A stretch of DNA of 64,000 bases. It comes from Puia sp963703355. Lineage in GTDB: Bacteria; Bacteroidota; Bacteroidia; Chitinophagales; Chitinophagaceae. The stretch spans positions 3,968,001 through 4,032,000 of the forward strand of contig OY969813.1 in assembly GCA_963703355.1 (NCBI GenBank), read 5' to 3'. The position numbers and the translations under genes are program-made. Shown piece by piece: positions 41,647 through 51,622 of this stretch. Under the pieces are notes generated by a model. It had not been told where the DNA came from and did no database searches. It saw only the letters and a list, made by a program, of their open reading frames with translations. Position 1 is the first letter of the stretch; each line of letters starts with the position of its first letter.

Positions 41647-43092
41647 ATGGTATCCGACGGATTATTGGATTCTTATGTGGGATCGCATGGATTTTGGGAT
41701 GAAATGCGGGAAGGAGGTGAATTTCGGGATCTCTATCGAAATGTGGTCCATGCATTAAAGCAGCTGGATGTGCCAAGTCTCCAACAAAAAGAAAAACTTG
41801 CGAGTGAACTTTTCATGAACCAGGGTATCACCTTTACGGTTTACAACGACAATGCAGGCATCGAACGAATTTTTCCTTTTGATATCATACCACGTGTGCT
41901 ATCAGGAATCGAGTGGAGGGTCGTTGAAGAAGGTCTCAAACAAAGGCTGAAAGCCCTGAATCTTTTTCTAAAAGATGTTTACTCAGAACAAAACATCATT
42001 CACGATAAGATCATTCCTGCTGAACTGATTGCTTCCTGTCCTCATTATATGCGCGAAGTAGCAGGCATTCAGGTGCCGCACGATATCTTTATTCATATAT
42101 CAGGTATCGATCTGATCAGAGGAGATGACGGTGTGTTTTATGTGCTTGAGGATAACCTCAGAACACCATCCGGCGTATCGTATATGCTGGAAAACCGTGA
42201 GATTACAAAAAGACTTTTTCCCGAACTGGTGGCTGCTTCCCGTGTTCGTCGTGTGAGCAACTATCCACTCCTTTTGCATGAGATATTACTTTCACTGTCT
42301 CCTGCACAGATCTCCAACCCGCAGGTTGTTTTACTTACACCCGGTATTTATAATTCTGCTTATTACGAACATACATTCCTTGCGCGACAAATGGGAATTG
42401 CCCTGGTGGAAGGACGCGACCTGGTAGTGGACAATCATAAAGTGTATATGAAAACTACGCAGGGGCTGGAACAGGTTCATGTAATTTATCGCAGAGTGGA
42501 TGATGATTATCTGGATCCCCTGATATTTAAGCCAGATAGCGCGTTGGGAGTTCCGGGGCTGATGTCCGCTTATCGCAAAGGAACCGTTGCCATTGTCAAT
42601 GCCGTAGGAAATGGCGTGGCTGACGATAAAGCCATTTATGCTTTTGTCCCGGCGATGATAAGATATTACCTCAATGAAGAACCATTACTTCCCAATGTCG
42701 AAACGTATGAATTGAGTAATCCCGATCAGAGGAAACACGTTTTTGATAATTTAAACAGGATGGTAATCAAAAGGACAAATCAATCGGGTGGTTATGGAAT
42801 GATAATGGGAAATTCCGTCACGGAACACGATTGGGTAAAAGCAAAAAAAGAAATTGAAGCCGACCCGAGAAGCTTTATCGCCCAACCCATAATAAATCTT
42901 TCCACCGCTCCCTGTTTCATAGATGGGAAATTTGAAGGACGTCACGTGGACCTTCGCCCCTATGCGCTTTGCGGACCATCGGGAATTCAGATCGTACCAG
43001 GCGGCTTGACAAGGGTTGCACTAAAAAAAGGTTCGCTGATCGTAAATTCTTCGCAGGGCGGAGGCAGCAAAGACACATGGGTAATAGATTAA
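41647..43092 (+). CDS. Circularly permuted type 2 ATP-grasp protein
   Basis: 481 residues, DUF404/DUF407-type. Recognised from DIIPRVLSGIEWRVVEEGLKQR at the N-terminus, RGDDGVFYVLEDNLRTPSG, LTPGIYNSAYYEHTFLARQM, VIYRRVDDDYLDP, VIKRTNQSGGYGMIMG (nucleotide-binding part) and FIDGKFEGRHVDLRPYA (metal-binding end). ATP-grasp enzymes join a carboxylate to an amine using ATP. In this gene set it is thought to ligate amino acids or peptides; the product is not known. First of three same-strand genes (gaps 27 and 11 bases). Confidence 0.92.
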   Translation: MVSDGLLDSYVGSHGFWDEMREGGEFRDLYRNVVHALKQLDVPSLQQKEKLASELFMNQGITFTVYNDNAGIERIFPFDIIPRVLSGIEWRVVEEGLKQRLKALNLFLKDVYSEQNIIHDKIIPAELIASCPHYMREVAGIQVPHDIFIHISGIDLIRGDDGVFYVLEDNLRTPSGVSYMLENREITKRLFPELVAASRVRRVSNYPLLLHEILLSLSPAQISNPQVVLLTPGIYNSAYYEHTFLARQMGIALVEGRDLVVDNHKVYMKTTQGLEQVHVIYRRVDDDYLDPLIFKPDSALGVPGLMSAYRKGTVAIVNAVGNGVADDKAIYAFVPAMIRYYLNEEPLLPNVETYELSNPDQRKHVFDNLNRMVIKRTNQSGGYGMIMGNSVTEHDWVKAKKEIEADPRSFIAQPIINLSTAPCFIDGKFEGRHVDLRPYALCGPSGIQIVPGGLTRVALKKGSLIVNSSQGGGSKDTWVID

Positions 43093-43119
43093 ACGAAAGA
43101 TTCAAAAAAAGGTACATAC

Positions 43120-44061
43120 ATGCTTAGCAGAATTGCTGATTCGCTTTTTTGGCTGAATCGTTATATGGAAAGGTCTGACGGAATGCTTCGTCTCGTAGGA
43201 ATTCACTATATTTTTTCACTTGACAAAGACGTAAGTGGAACAGGTTCCTGGAAACCAGTATTGGAAATTTTCACGGAATCCGACGAAGCTTATTTGAATA
43301 CGATAGAAAATAATACTGAAGAAAGCCTCAAACATTTGCTCCTCGATACGGCCAATACCAATTGTCTGAAGACCCTAGTGAACAAGGCTAGAGAAAACGC
43401 AAGAGGAGTTCAGGATCATATCACCAAGGAGGTTTGGGAAGAAGTCAATCAGATGTACCATCTCATTAACCAGCCGGAATTGCTTTACAAAATAGATTCA
43501 TTTCATGGGCTGGAAGTGATAGAACCCATGATCAAACACACGGTGATGTACACCGGCATTACCGATATCACTATGCCCCGTGGAACCGGATGGTGTTTTA
43601 TGAATTTGGGCAAATACATCGAGAGATGTTTGCAAACGATAGCTTTTGCAGAAAAACAGATTGAAATCACCAATTTCCGGGAAGCCGATACCAACGATCT
43701 CCTTCAGTGGAAATATCTGTTGTTCAGCTTGTCTGGTTATGAGCTGCATGTCAAAACCTATCGCAGTTCGAATCACAATTATAATGTACTTCATCAGGTT
43801 TTGATAAACGAGAATTTCACACGATCTGTAATGTATTCAATGCAGCGAATCGAACTCTATCTGAACAAAATTATAGGGAAAGAAATCAATGAAGAAAGAG
43901 CTGCATTGATGCGTGATTTCGGCCGACTGTTTAGTAAGGTCAGATACATGGAACTTGATTCACTAAATAAAGAAACGGTTCCTGTTTTTTTTAAAGATAT
44001 AAAAGAAGGACTGATCGAATTCAATCAGCGAGTGGTACAACATTTTTTCTCGTATTCATAA
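43120..44061 (+). CDS. Alpha-E domain protein (DUF403)
   Basis: 313 residues, all helical. The start MLSRIADSLFWLNRYMERSD is the family's signature, with ERCLQTIAFAEKQIEI and the NVLHQVLINENFTRSVMYSM block. Alpha-E proteins are always tied to ATP-grasp and transglutaminase-like partners; a role as an amino-acid/peptide processing or acceptor component is proposed in the literature but not proven. Sits between the two partner genes. Confidence 0.92.
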   Translation: MLSRIADSLFWLNRYMERSDGMLRLVGIHYIFSLDKDVSGTGSWKPVLEIFTESDEAYLNTIENNTEESLKHLLLDTANTNCLKTLVNKARENARGVQDHITKEVWEEVNQMYHLINQPELLYKIDSFHGLEVIEPMIKHTVMYTGITDITMPRGTGWCFMNLGKYIERCLQTIAFAEKQIEITNFREADTNDLLQWKYLLFSLSGYELHVKTYRSSNHNYNVLHQVLINENFTRSVMYSMQRIELYLNKIIGKEINEERAALMRDFGRLFSKVRYMELDSLNKETVPVFFKDIKEGLIEFNQRVVQHFFSYS

Positions 44062-44072
44062 GATCGTTACTC

Positions 44073-45008
44073 ATGCCCATATTCAAGATTCAGCACATTA
44101 CCAGGTACGAGTACGACAGGCTGATTCAGGAGAGCATGAACGAAATAAAAATTTTCCCCATTCTTTCTTCGGAACAGGAAATCCTTCAACACGATCTGAC
44201 GATCACCGGAAATCCTGATGTGCAAATATTTTTTGACTATTGGGGAAATAAAACCGGCGTATTCAATTTATTGCCACCTCATAAGGAACTTTCTATCAAC
44301 AGCCGGCTGGTGGTTCGCACTACCGGAAGTTCGGATCTGAGCATGAATTTTATCAGTGCTTTTAATGAACTGAACGCTGAGATAGCAGGGGATTTAAAGA
44401 TGCTTGAACTTTCGCGGCCGGATTATATTCAGCTACAATCTCAAATAGATGAAATCGTTCCACTGATTTATAGCTCTGATGACTCCGTGGCGATCAGCAT
44501 CAAAAATTGCAGTGATTATATTTTTAAAAATTTTAACTACATAAAAGGAATCACAAATGTAGAGACCACGGTAGATGAGATTCTCAATCAGAAAGCAGGA
44601 GTATGCCAGGATTTCGCCCATATTATGTTACAGATACTTCGAACAATGAAAATTCCCAGTCGTTACGTAAGCGGTTATATTTGTCCGAATAAAAGTGGTC
44701 TGAGAGGCGAAGGTGCAACGCATGCCTGGGTCGAAGCATGGATTCCACGTTCTGGTTGGGCGGGTATTGATCCCACTAATAATGTATGGGTCACAAATAC
44801 CCATGTGAAACTTGCTACAGGCCGGCATTTTACCGATTGCAGTCCGGTGAAGGGCGCATTCAAGGGGCCTGCCAATCAACATCTCACCGTATTTGTATCG
44901 GTAGATTATGAAGATGGTCAGATTTTTGAAGCATTGAATAAAGTCGATTTAAAAAGAGATAATGTAGTAACCGGGACTTCACATTTCTCACATGCTGCTC
45001 AACAATAA
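44073..45008 (+). CDS. Transglutaminase-like (papain-fold) peptidase protein
   Basis: 311 residues. N-terminal beta domain (FKIQHITRYEYDRLIQES, typical of the family) and a catalytic triad: Cys178 in AGVCQDFAHIML, His217 in THAWVEAWIP and Asp233 in GIDPTNN. No signal peptide, so it works in the cytoplasm. It may cut or link the peptide made by the ATP-grasp partner. Last gene of the triad; an aldehyde dehydrogenase follows after a 160-base gap and is likely a separate unit. Confidence 0.92.
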   Translation: MPIFKIQHITRYEYDRLIQESMNEIKIFPILSSEQEILQHDLTITGNPDVQIFFDYWGNKTGVFNLLPPHKELSINSRLVVRTTGSSDLSMNFISAFNELNAEIAGDLKMLELSRPDYIQLQSQIDEIVPLIYSSDDSVAISIKNCSDYIFKNFNYIKGITNVETTVDEILNQKAGVCQDFAHIMLQILRTMKIPSRYVSGYICPNKSGLRGEGATHAWVEAWIPRSGWAGIDPTNNVWVTNTHVKLATGRHFTDCSPVKGAFKGPANQHLTVFVSVDYEDGQIFEALNKVDLKRDNVVTGTSHFSHAAQQ

Positions 45009-45169
45009 AATTGAATTGTACCTGCTTTCGCCGGATTCTTTTATTCACCATTTTTTGCCCCTCATGGTTATGGGCATTCATATATTCCATCTGACGGTGT
45101 CAAACGGTTGGTGAAAGCCTCAACTAACGTGGTTAATGATATTTGTAACTTTATTGTAAATCAGATTCG

Positions 45170-46543
45170 ATGTCAAATCCCATTTTCAAGTCTGTTTATC
45201 CATTTACTCAGGAAGTTTTGGCTGAATATCCGCTTATGGACGATGTTGCTGTTGATAAAGCAATTTCGAACGCTTCGGTGATCTATAAATCCTGGAAGAA
45301 GTACAGTTTTCCGGAAAGAGCCAATATACTCAAAAACGTTGCAGTTATATTACGACGTGATCAGGAGAAGCTCGCAACACTGATAACGAGAGAAATGGGA
45401 AAGATCATTTCAGAAGCCAAAGCGGAAGTGGAAAAATGCGCAACGACAGCAATATACTATGCAGATCATGCAGAATACTTTTTGGAGGATGAACCGCTGG
45501 AGTCGGGATATTACAGGAGTTTTATTTCTTATCAGCCAATGGGTGTAATACTTGCCGTCATGCCTTGGAATTTTCCTTTCTGGCAGGTTTTCAGATATGC
45601 AGCACCTACGCTTATGGCTGGTAATACGACGTTGCTTAAACACGCACCAAACGTTTGCGGATGCGCACTGGCACTGGAGAAAATATTCCTGGAATCGGGT
45701 GCACCCCCTGGTGTATTTACGAGCCTGATCGTTGACACACCTGTAGTGGAAAGAATATTGGCATCTGATCGTGTACAGGCGGTAACACTTACAGGTAGTG
45801 AAAAAGCTGGCAGTTCCGTTGCGTCTATTGCCGGACGTTATATCAAAAAAACCGTTTTGGAACTCGGCGGCTCCGATGCGCTGATCGTATTGCCCGACGC
45901 CAACATGAAACAGGCAGTTGCAGTTGCGTTGAATTCCCGTATGCTAAATGCCGGACAATCCTGCATCGCCGCGAAACGGTTTATTGTAGTAGAAAGTTCG
46001 TTTAATGATTTCATGCATGAATTTCTGACATCATTGAAAAATTTAAAACAGGGCGACCCTTTTGATAAATCAATTACAACCGGACCGATGGCGAGAATAG
46101 ATTTGGTTGAGAAATTGGAAAAGCAAATGAACATTTCTATAGAAAAAGGCGCCCGACTGGAATGGGGTGGTGAAATAAATGGCTGCAATTTCGAACCGGC
46201 ACTCTTAACGAATGCCAGGAAAGGAATGCCGGCTTTAGACGAAGAAACCTTCGGTCCCATGGCAGTCGTTATCTCGACAAAAGATGAGAACGAAGCAGTG
46301 AAACTCGCCAACGATTCGTCTTACGGACTCTCCGGAAGTATATGGACCAGCGACATCGAAAAAGGTATTTCACTCGCAAAACAAATGGAAACGGGAGCTG
46401 TCTATATCAATACACTGGTAAAATCAGATCCTCATCTGCCATTTGGAGGAATTAAAAACTCCGGATATGGCCGGGAACTTGGCAGACACGGAATTCTTGA
46501 ATTCGTGAATGCCAAAACCATCGTTGCCGATAAGTCACTTTGA
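45170..46543 (+). CDS. Succinate-semialdehyde dehydrogenase-type aldehyde dehydrogenase
   Basis: 457 residues. The ALDH fold: AVMPWNFPFWQVFRYAAPTL, the Rossmann TLTGSEKAGSSVA, catalytic Glu in VLELGGSDALIV, catalytic Cys in NAGQSCIAAKRF, and EETFGPMAVV with LPFGGIKNSGYGRELG. Closest to the GabD/SSADH-like group that oxidises succinate semialdehyde, with NAD(P). Substrate by similarity only. The gene's last nine bases overlap the convergent hypothetical gene. Confidence 0.85.
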   Translation: MSNPIFKSVYPFTQEVLAEYPLMDDVAVDKAISNASVIYKSWKKYSFPERANILKNVAVILRRDQEKLATLITREMGKIISEAKAEVEKCATTAIYYADHAEYFLEDEPLESGYYRSFISYQPMGVILAVMPWNFPFWQVFRYAAPTLMAGNTTLLKHAPNVCGCALALEKIFLESGAPPGVFTSLIVDTPVVERILASDRVQAVTLTGSEKAGSSVASIAGRYIKKTVLELGGSDALIVLPDANMKQAVAVALNSRMLNAGQSCIAAKRFIVVESSFNDFMHEFLTSLKNLKQGDPFDKSITTGPMARIDLVEKLEKQMNISIEKGARLEWGGEINGCNFEPALLTNARKGMPALDEETFGPMAVVISTKDENEAVKLANDSSYGLSGSIWTSDIEKGISLAKQMETGAVYINTLVKSDPHLPFGGIKNSGYGRELGRHGILEFVNAKTIVADKSL

Positions 46544-48121
46544 TGTTATCAAAATGGGCTGGAATAATTTCTTTTTGATCCTCGCCCTGCCTATAAACTG
46601 ATTACCATTGATTCTCGAGAAATCTGCCGGGAATACCATAATATCTTCCTCCCTGGTATCGAATAATAATTCTTTGCTTACGTTGCCTGTCATATCTATT
46701 TTAGAAACCATAACCTGTCCGCCAAATCCGTCTACATGATATTTGGGAACTTCGTCTTCTCCAAGATTCATATTTTTTAGATTGTCCAGATACAGAAAGT
46801 AATAACCACTGGCATCATTTATTAATTTGAATCCCATGGTACCCCTGCCGTTGTCTCCTTTTTGCCTCTTGGGAATTTTACGCAGCCATTCCATCTGACC
46901 ATTGGCATTGATGCGAGCTCCATAAATATCTTCGTAGTAATACATGTAATAACCACCATATTTATTCCACACATACTCATAATAATATTGTTCACAGGAT
47001 ATGAAAATACTTCCATCCGCATCTATAATTACATCTCTGACTTTTAAATTAGGTATTTCATAACTCTCGTTCTTTTCTATTTTGCGCTGTTTCCCCGCGG
47101 ATTCAAATTTTTCAAGTTCGGCTTTCGGAAATTCATAATATCCATTTTTATAGTTGGCGATTTTCCCGTCCGCGTTCAGTATAGCAAGGAATATCCCGTC
47201 TGTACCATTACCTTTTGATTTCTTGCTGTATGTACAGGCAACCACCATTTCATGTTGGGCATTTTCTATCAGTGTCGTCTCATGCACATAGTAATCTGCG
47301 GAAGTGAGCGGAATTTTTATAAAGTCCTTGTGATTTGCAATAAACTTAAAGATCTCGAAATGATAAGCCGGTTTACCTGTTTCTTTATCTTTTTCTTTTC
47401 TGGAGTCTGAATCATATACTTTAACCAGCATGTAAGCATTGCCCTGGGCGTCTATTGAAAAATCGGAATTGTCCATGATTGCTTCAGTATAAGGCATGCG
47501 GAATTCTCCACCCCATAGTTTATTCAAACCCTCGTCGAAAACCTGTAATCCGATTGCATCATAATTCTTTTTATCATTACGCTCTTCCGGACTAAGCCGG
47601 TAACTCACCAGCAGTTTTTTTCTGTCTGCGTCGTAATCGAATTTATATTTTCCAACCAGTTTGAATGAATACAAACCACTTCCATTGGTAACTTTACCGG
47701 CCAGTCTGGTTGTTTCCAGCATTTGATGATTTGCTTCCGTGATTTTGCCCTTCACGATATCTATTTTATCGTAGAAAAGCATTTCCTTTTCACTGCCTTT
47801 ATCCCAGTCGCTGTGGATCCAGAAATAATTGTTGGAATTAAAGTCAGTTACTGTTTCACTATTGAAGTTTTTTGTGACGTCCAGGTTGATTACCTGTTCC
47901 ATGGTTTTACCTAAAGATTTAGGATTAAAACGGGTAATATTTAGTTCTTCTTTTTTAAGAGATAAATTAACTATACCGTCTTTTTCATTGCCGAAAAATG
48001 CCAGATCCTCAGTTTTGCGCGGCAGTTCATATTCATCGCCCAATTTGAATGTAAATTTTTTGCTTTGACCGTGCGTAAGGGTAATAATCAGCATCGCGCC
48101 AATAGTCAGAAGGTGCTTCAT
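46535..48121 (-). CDS. Secreted hypothetical protein, WD-like beta-rich
   Basis: 528 residues. Signal peptide MKHLLTIGAMLIITLTHGQ. The mature part is beta-rich and full of DxxGxxY-type turns, for instance FSIDAQGNAYMLVKVYD, ILNADGKIANYKNGYYEFP, VIDADGSIFISCEQYYYEY and RINANGQMEWLRKIP, suggesting a beta-propeller. No catalytic motif is seen. Such proteins are found singly in Bacteroidota; function not known. Convergent with the aldehyde dehydrogenase gene, nine bases overlapped. Confidence 0.8.
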   Translation of the reverse strand: MKHLLTIGAMLIITLTHGQSKKFTFKLGDEYELPRKTEDLAFFGNEKDGIVNLSLKKEELNITRFNPKSLGKTMEQVINLDVTKNFNSETVTDFNSNNYFWIHSDWDKGSEKEMLFYDKIDIVKGKITEANHQMLETTRLAGKVTNGSGLYSFKLVGKYKFDYDADRKKLLVSYRLSPEERNDKKNYDAIGLQVFDEGLNKLWGGEFRMPYTEAIMDNSDFSIDAQGNAYMLVKVYDSDSRKEKDKETGKPAYHFEIFKFIANHKDFIKIPLTSADYYVHETTLIENAQHEMVVACTYSKKSKGNGTDGIFLAILNADGKIANYKNGYYEFPKAELEKFESAGKQRKIEKNESYEIPNLKVRDVIIDADGSIFISCEQYYYEYVWNKYGGYYMYYYEDIYGARINANGQMEWLRKIPKRQKGDNGRGTMGFKLINDASGYYFLYLDNLKNMNLGEDEVPKYHVDGFGGQVMVSKIDMTGNVSKELLFDTREEDIMVFPADFSRINGNQFIGRARIKKKLFQPILITSK

Positions 48122-48287
48122 GTTGTTTTATTTGATCTATCTCAATCACTGTGATAAATGAACATTCATATGTCATTTGCCACTGTAAGGGTTCGCATAA
48201 AAACGCAGCGGTTTGAATTTTATTTAAGACGGGGCAAGAAAAATAATGGATAAGTAATTACCCTTAGAAGCCTGGTGGGGTCATCAA

Positions 48288-48857
48288 TTAATAAATGAAA
48301 GGAATTAATCGCTTTACTTTTGATTTGTAAGCAGTAAATTTTTCGCCAAAAACTTCCTGCATAAATTGCTCTTCCTGGAATATTTTAATGGAGATACAAA
48401 TGAGCAGGAAAATGATTCCGATATATCCTCTTACCTGGCCAAGACTCATGCTTGAACCCGCAAAAGCAAACAGGAATCCGGTATAAATAGGATTTCTTGT
48501 AACTGCATAAGGACCCGATTGAACGAGCTCATGATTTTCTTTAACCGTTATCCTTCCACTCCAGTTTTCTCCCAGCCAGATTCTTGCCAGCAGGGCAAAA
48601 ACAAGTCCGATCGCGCACAGAACCAGTCCTGTTACCCGCCAGGCATCGTTCTGGGGAAGAATTTGCCTGCCCAAAAAGCCATATGACAGATAGTTGCTGA
48701 AAAGCAAACTGAAAGCAATTATTACGCAGAGTACATATACTACTCTTCCTGGTCCCGATTGTTTTTTGACCGACTTTTTAACAAAAAAAGAAGAAACCAG
48801 CCAGTAAATAAAAAGCGCAAACCACATTCCTTTTTCAACGGAAATAATATTCATCAT
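48288..48857 (-). CDS. Isoprenylcysteine carboxylmethyltransferase family protein
   Basis: 189 residues, five hydrophobic helices. SAM-binding part: LVQSGPYAVTRNPIYTGF with the Gly-Pro-Tyr and Arg-Asn-Pro signature and the C-terminal EEQFMQEVFGEKFTAYKSKV ending in RLIPFIY. Family members methylate small molecules, lipids or cysteines; target unknown in bacteria. Starts 25 bases after the neighbour's stop on the same strand. Confidence 0.88.
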   Translation of the reverse strand: MMNIISVEKGMWFALFIYWLVSSFFVKKSVKKQSGPGRVVYVLCVIIAFSLLFSNYLSYGFLGRQILPQNDAWRVTGLVLCAIGLVFALLARIWLGENWSGRITVKENHELVQSGPYAVTRNPIYTGFLFAFAGSSMSLGQVRGYIGIIFLLICISIKIFQEEQFMQEVFGEKFTAYKSKVKRLIPFIY

Positions 48858-48882
48858 TCAGGATTGAAAGAACTTTTAATTT

Positions 48883-49308
48883 TTAATTTAGCAAAGATCT
48901 AAAACGTTTTAGATCCTCCCTGTCTGAGGGAGAAAATAATTCGTTGTTATCATATTTTGCTTTCAAAAATAAAACCCTCTTATGTTGGGGATATTTTTTT
49001 AGAATTTCTTCAATCATTTGACCAGTAGCCTCCTCCTTCTCAAACAGTGGAGTCGATTCTGGCAATTCTGATTTGTATCTGGTCGGCATTCTTTTAATAA
49101 TTGCTTCAATGGTTGCGAGTTTACCAGGTGGAAGTCCTTCTATTTTGGACGCTTTACCATATAAACCCTGTAATTGTTTTTTACTCAGTGAACCTCTTTG
49201 CTGGTACTGTTTATAAAGACTTATGATAAAGGACGAAATAGGATAGGCAAGAATGCATTCTTCCAGTACTTCGTTAATGATGTCCAGTCTTTCTTTTTGG
49301 GGGCGCAT
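48883..49308 (-). CDS. Soluble helical hypothetical protein
   Basis: 141 residues, no signal. Mostly helical and charged; the sections ISSFIISLYKQYQQRGSLSKK and GQMIEEILKKYPQHKRVLFL are helix-turn-helix-like but not a known DNA-binding fold. LSKKQLQGLYGKASKIEGLP occurs in the middle and is similar in style to small domain proteins of unknown function. No family recognised. Upstream of, and likely co-transcribed with, the methyltransferase-family gene. Confidence 0.55.
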   Translation of the reverse strand: MRPQKERLDIINEVLEECILAYPISSFIISLYKQYQQRGSLSKKQLQGLYGKASKIEGLPPGKLATIEAIIKRMPTRYKSELPESTPLFEKEEATGQMIEEILKKYPQHKRVLFLKAKYDNNELFSPSDREDLKRFRSLLN

Positions 49309-49475
49309 GCTGGTTAATAAGTCACGAATTTAATGCAGTATATTTTGATGATATGGATGTTGAAGAACTGACCGGCAGAAATCTATGCTTTCATTTAATT
49401 GATTTAGCAGACTGCATTTAACGGCCAATCTTGGTTTTTACCTGTGGGAATGTTGGTATATCGGAAGAAGACACA

Positions 49476-49528
49476 GAAAATAAATATCCGCGCCGTTTCA
49501 CTGTTAAATGGAAAACGTGCGCGGATAT
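49476..49528 (-). terminator. Terminator after the sulfatase gene
   Basis: A perfect 10-bp stem ATATCCGCGC / GCGCGGATAT (49484-49493, 49519-49528), extended inside by CGTTT/AAACG, is followed on the minus strand by a TTTATTTTC run. It lies 27 bases after the sulfatase stop. Confidence 0.7.
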
Positions 49529-49555
49529 CCTTGCCTGAAAAATAATTCCCACTAA

Positions 49556-51196
49556 TCAATCACCAGTACCCTTACTAGCCGCTTCGGCCTGAGCCATCCT
49601 GGTGGCCATCTCTGCTTTTACTGCATCGAGATTGAAACTTGCGCCTCTTTGCATGGGCGGGTAATCCAGGAAGGTTTGAATTTCCTTGGCCATTAATTGC
49701 TGAACAAATACAAAGCGCCAAAACTGGAATTTGAACCAATCGAAATATTGCTGACCACCTTCTTTGGTCCCGTTGTTTGGCCAGCCCGTGCGTTCGAATG
49801 GATCAAGCCGCAGATTGATCAGATAAGGTACATCGACATGCGTTTTTTCTCCCAGCCAACCCTGGGGCTGGTCAATGAAACGAAATTTATAATCGTCAAT
49901 ACGAACCGCACCAACGGTGCTTTCGCCAAGGTAAAAGATTTCGTGACGTGCTGAAGGGCCCTTACCGGTTATCAGGGCCGTCTGATCATAACCATCCAGA
50001 TGGTTTTTGTAAGTGCGGTCGCCCAGTTTCACCCCCTTTAGCAATTGATCGGTGATATTGGGATTACCCGCAGCTGCAAGAAAGGTGGGAAACCAATCCA
50101 TACCTGAAAAAATGCCATTCTGCACTGAATTGGGAGCCACATGTCCGGGCCAGCGGAGAATACACGGTACCCGAAAGCCGCCTTCCAGAACAGTTCCTTT
50201 GCTTTGAGCAAACGGCGTCTGACCACCATCAGGCCAGGTGAAAACTTCAGTTCCATTGTCTGTAGTAAATACCACAATCGTATTATCATCCATACCCAGG
50301 TCTTTGATTTTTTGCATCACCAGACCGATATCGTCATCGAGCTGGGCCATGCCGGCTTCCTCTTCAGACCATCCGTTCTCTGCATTGCGCATGGCTTCAT
50401 ACTTGGGAGATAGATGTGTTACAATGTGCATGCGCGTAGGGTTAAGCCAGCAGAAAAACGGCTTTCCGTCTTTTTTGGATTTTTCAATAAAATTCAAAGC
50501 CATATCCCGGATCTCACCGTCCACTGTTTCCATGCGTTTGGGATAGAGTTGACCGGCATCTTCAATCTTTTGTTTTCCGATCTTTCCCCAGCGTGGCATC
50601 TCGGTCGCATCATCTTTATCTGTTGCCCATGAATGAACCATGTTGCGTGGGCCATATACATTGAGCAGGTTCTGCGGATAATTGGGATGAGCAGGGTCCT
50701 CCATGGCATCCAGGTGATATAGATAGCCAAAAAATTCGTCAAAGCCGTGTACAGTGGGAAGGAACTCATTGAGGTCTCCAAGGTGGTTCTTACCAAACTG
50801 ACCAGTCTCATAGCCCAGGGCCTTGAGTGCAGTGGCAATGGTACAGGCCTCAGCGGGAATTCCGATTTTTGCGCCTGCCTGTCCCACGGTTGTCATGCCT
50901 GTGCGTATGGGCAATTCCCCCATGATAAAGTTTGCGCGACCGGCAGTACAGCTCGCTTCCGCATAATAGTCTGTGAAAATCATTCCCTCGCTGGCAATTT
51001 TGTCGAGATTGGGTGTTTTGCCTGCCATCAGACCCCGGTGGTAAGCGCCGATATTCCACATGCCGATGTCATCTCCCATAATCACCAGGATATTGGGTTT
51101 TTTGTCTTGCGCATTAGCCGTAAATGTCTGGCATAAAATCGCAACAGGGAGTACATATTCCGTGACTCTTTTAAATAAGAAACTGCTCAATTTCAT
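49556..51196 (-). CDS. Arylsulfatase-type sulfatase, secreted
   Basis: 546 residues from MKLSSFLFKRV (13 residues of the longer frame removed as they precede the signal peptide). Signal peptide cleaved near ANAQ. S1 family motifs: metal-binding GDDIGMWNIGAY, the active-site CTAGRANFIMGELPIRTG with Cys83 to be turned to formylglycine (Cys-x-Ala-x-Arg, an accepted variant of Cys-x-Pro-x-Arg), GKNHLGD and FTTDNGTEVF. It cleaves sulfate esters outside the cytoplasm. No maturation enzyme (FGE or anSME) is encoded nearby. Substrate unknown. Confidence 0.92.
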   Translation of the reverse strand: MKLSSFLFKRVTEYVLPVAILCQTFTANAQDKKPNILVIMGDDIGMWNIGAYHRGLMAGKTPNLDKIASEGMIFTDYYAEASCTAGRANFIMGELPIRTGMTTVGQAGAKIGIPAEACTIATALKALGYETGQFGKNHLGDLNEFLPTVHGFDEFFGYLYHLDAMEDPAHPNYPQNLLNVYGPRNMVHSWATDKDDATEMPRWGKIGKQKIEDAGQLYPKRMETVDGEIRDMALNFIEKSKKDGKPFFCWLNPTRMHIVTHLSPKYEAMRNAENGWSEEEAGMAQLDDDIGLVMQKIKDLGMDDNTIVVFTTDNGTEVFTWPDGGQTPFAQSKGTVLEGGFRVPCILRWPGHVAPNSVQNGIFSGMDWFPTFLAAAGNPNITDQLLKGVKLGDRTYKNHLDGYDQTALITGKGPSARHEIFYLGESTVGAVRIDDYKFRFIDQPQGWLGEKTHVDVPYLINLRLDPFERTGWPNNGTKEGGQQYFDWFKFQFWRFVFVQQLMAKEIQTFLDYPPMQRGASFNLDAVKAEMATRMAQAEAASKGTGD

Positions 51197-51622
51197 TTTA
51201 TTCAGTTTAATAATGAATGATGATCGTACATACAATAGTAGTAAGACTAAAATTTCTCCGGTTCATATATTGTTTTCAAATAAAATCGCTTTCACAAATA
51301 ACCGGATTTGGATAATTTCAAAAATGGAATTACACGAAAGGAAAACCGCACTCCACTAGTAATACTTAAGTTGTAATCCAAATGACATTTGAGGAAATTA
51401 AATTTTAGATTCTGCTAAAAATGCCGGTGTTCGCAATATTTGATGAAGACCTCGTGAAGATATCGATAAAAACGGGATATTTGCCAGCTTTGCAGCAGAG
51501 CGAAGCGTTTAACAGTTAAACGAAAGGATTCGAAAATCAGCGTGTGAAAAAATGAATCCTGAAGGCGACAGCAGGAATTCAAGCGGTACAGCAAGGCCTT
51601 ATTCTTTTTATATTGTAGCCAG
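51197..51622. other. Intergenic region between sulfatase and cyclophilin
   Basis: About 425 bases without a supported gene, RNA or repeat. It must hold the divergent promoters of both genes, but I find no clear TAnnTTTG element. Short frames here have no protein-like features. Confidence 0.4.

Noticed and set aside
51060..51359. 99-codon plus-strand frame across the sulfatase 5' end
   Set aside because: Shadow over the sulfatase signal peptide and gap; no domain.
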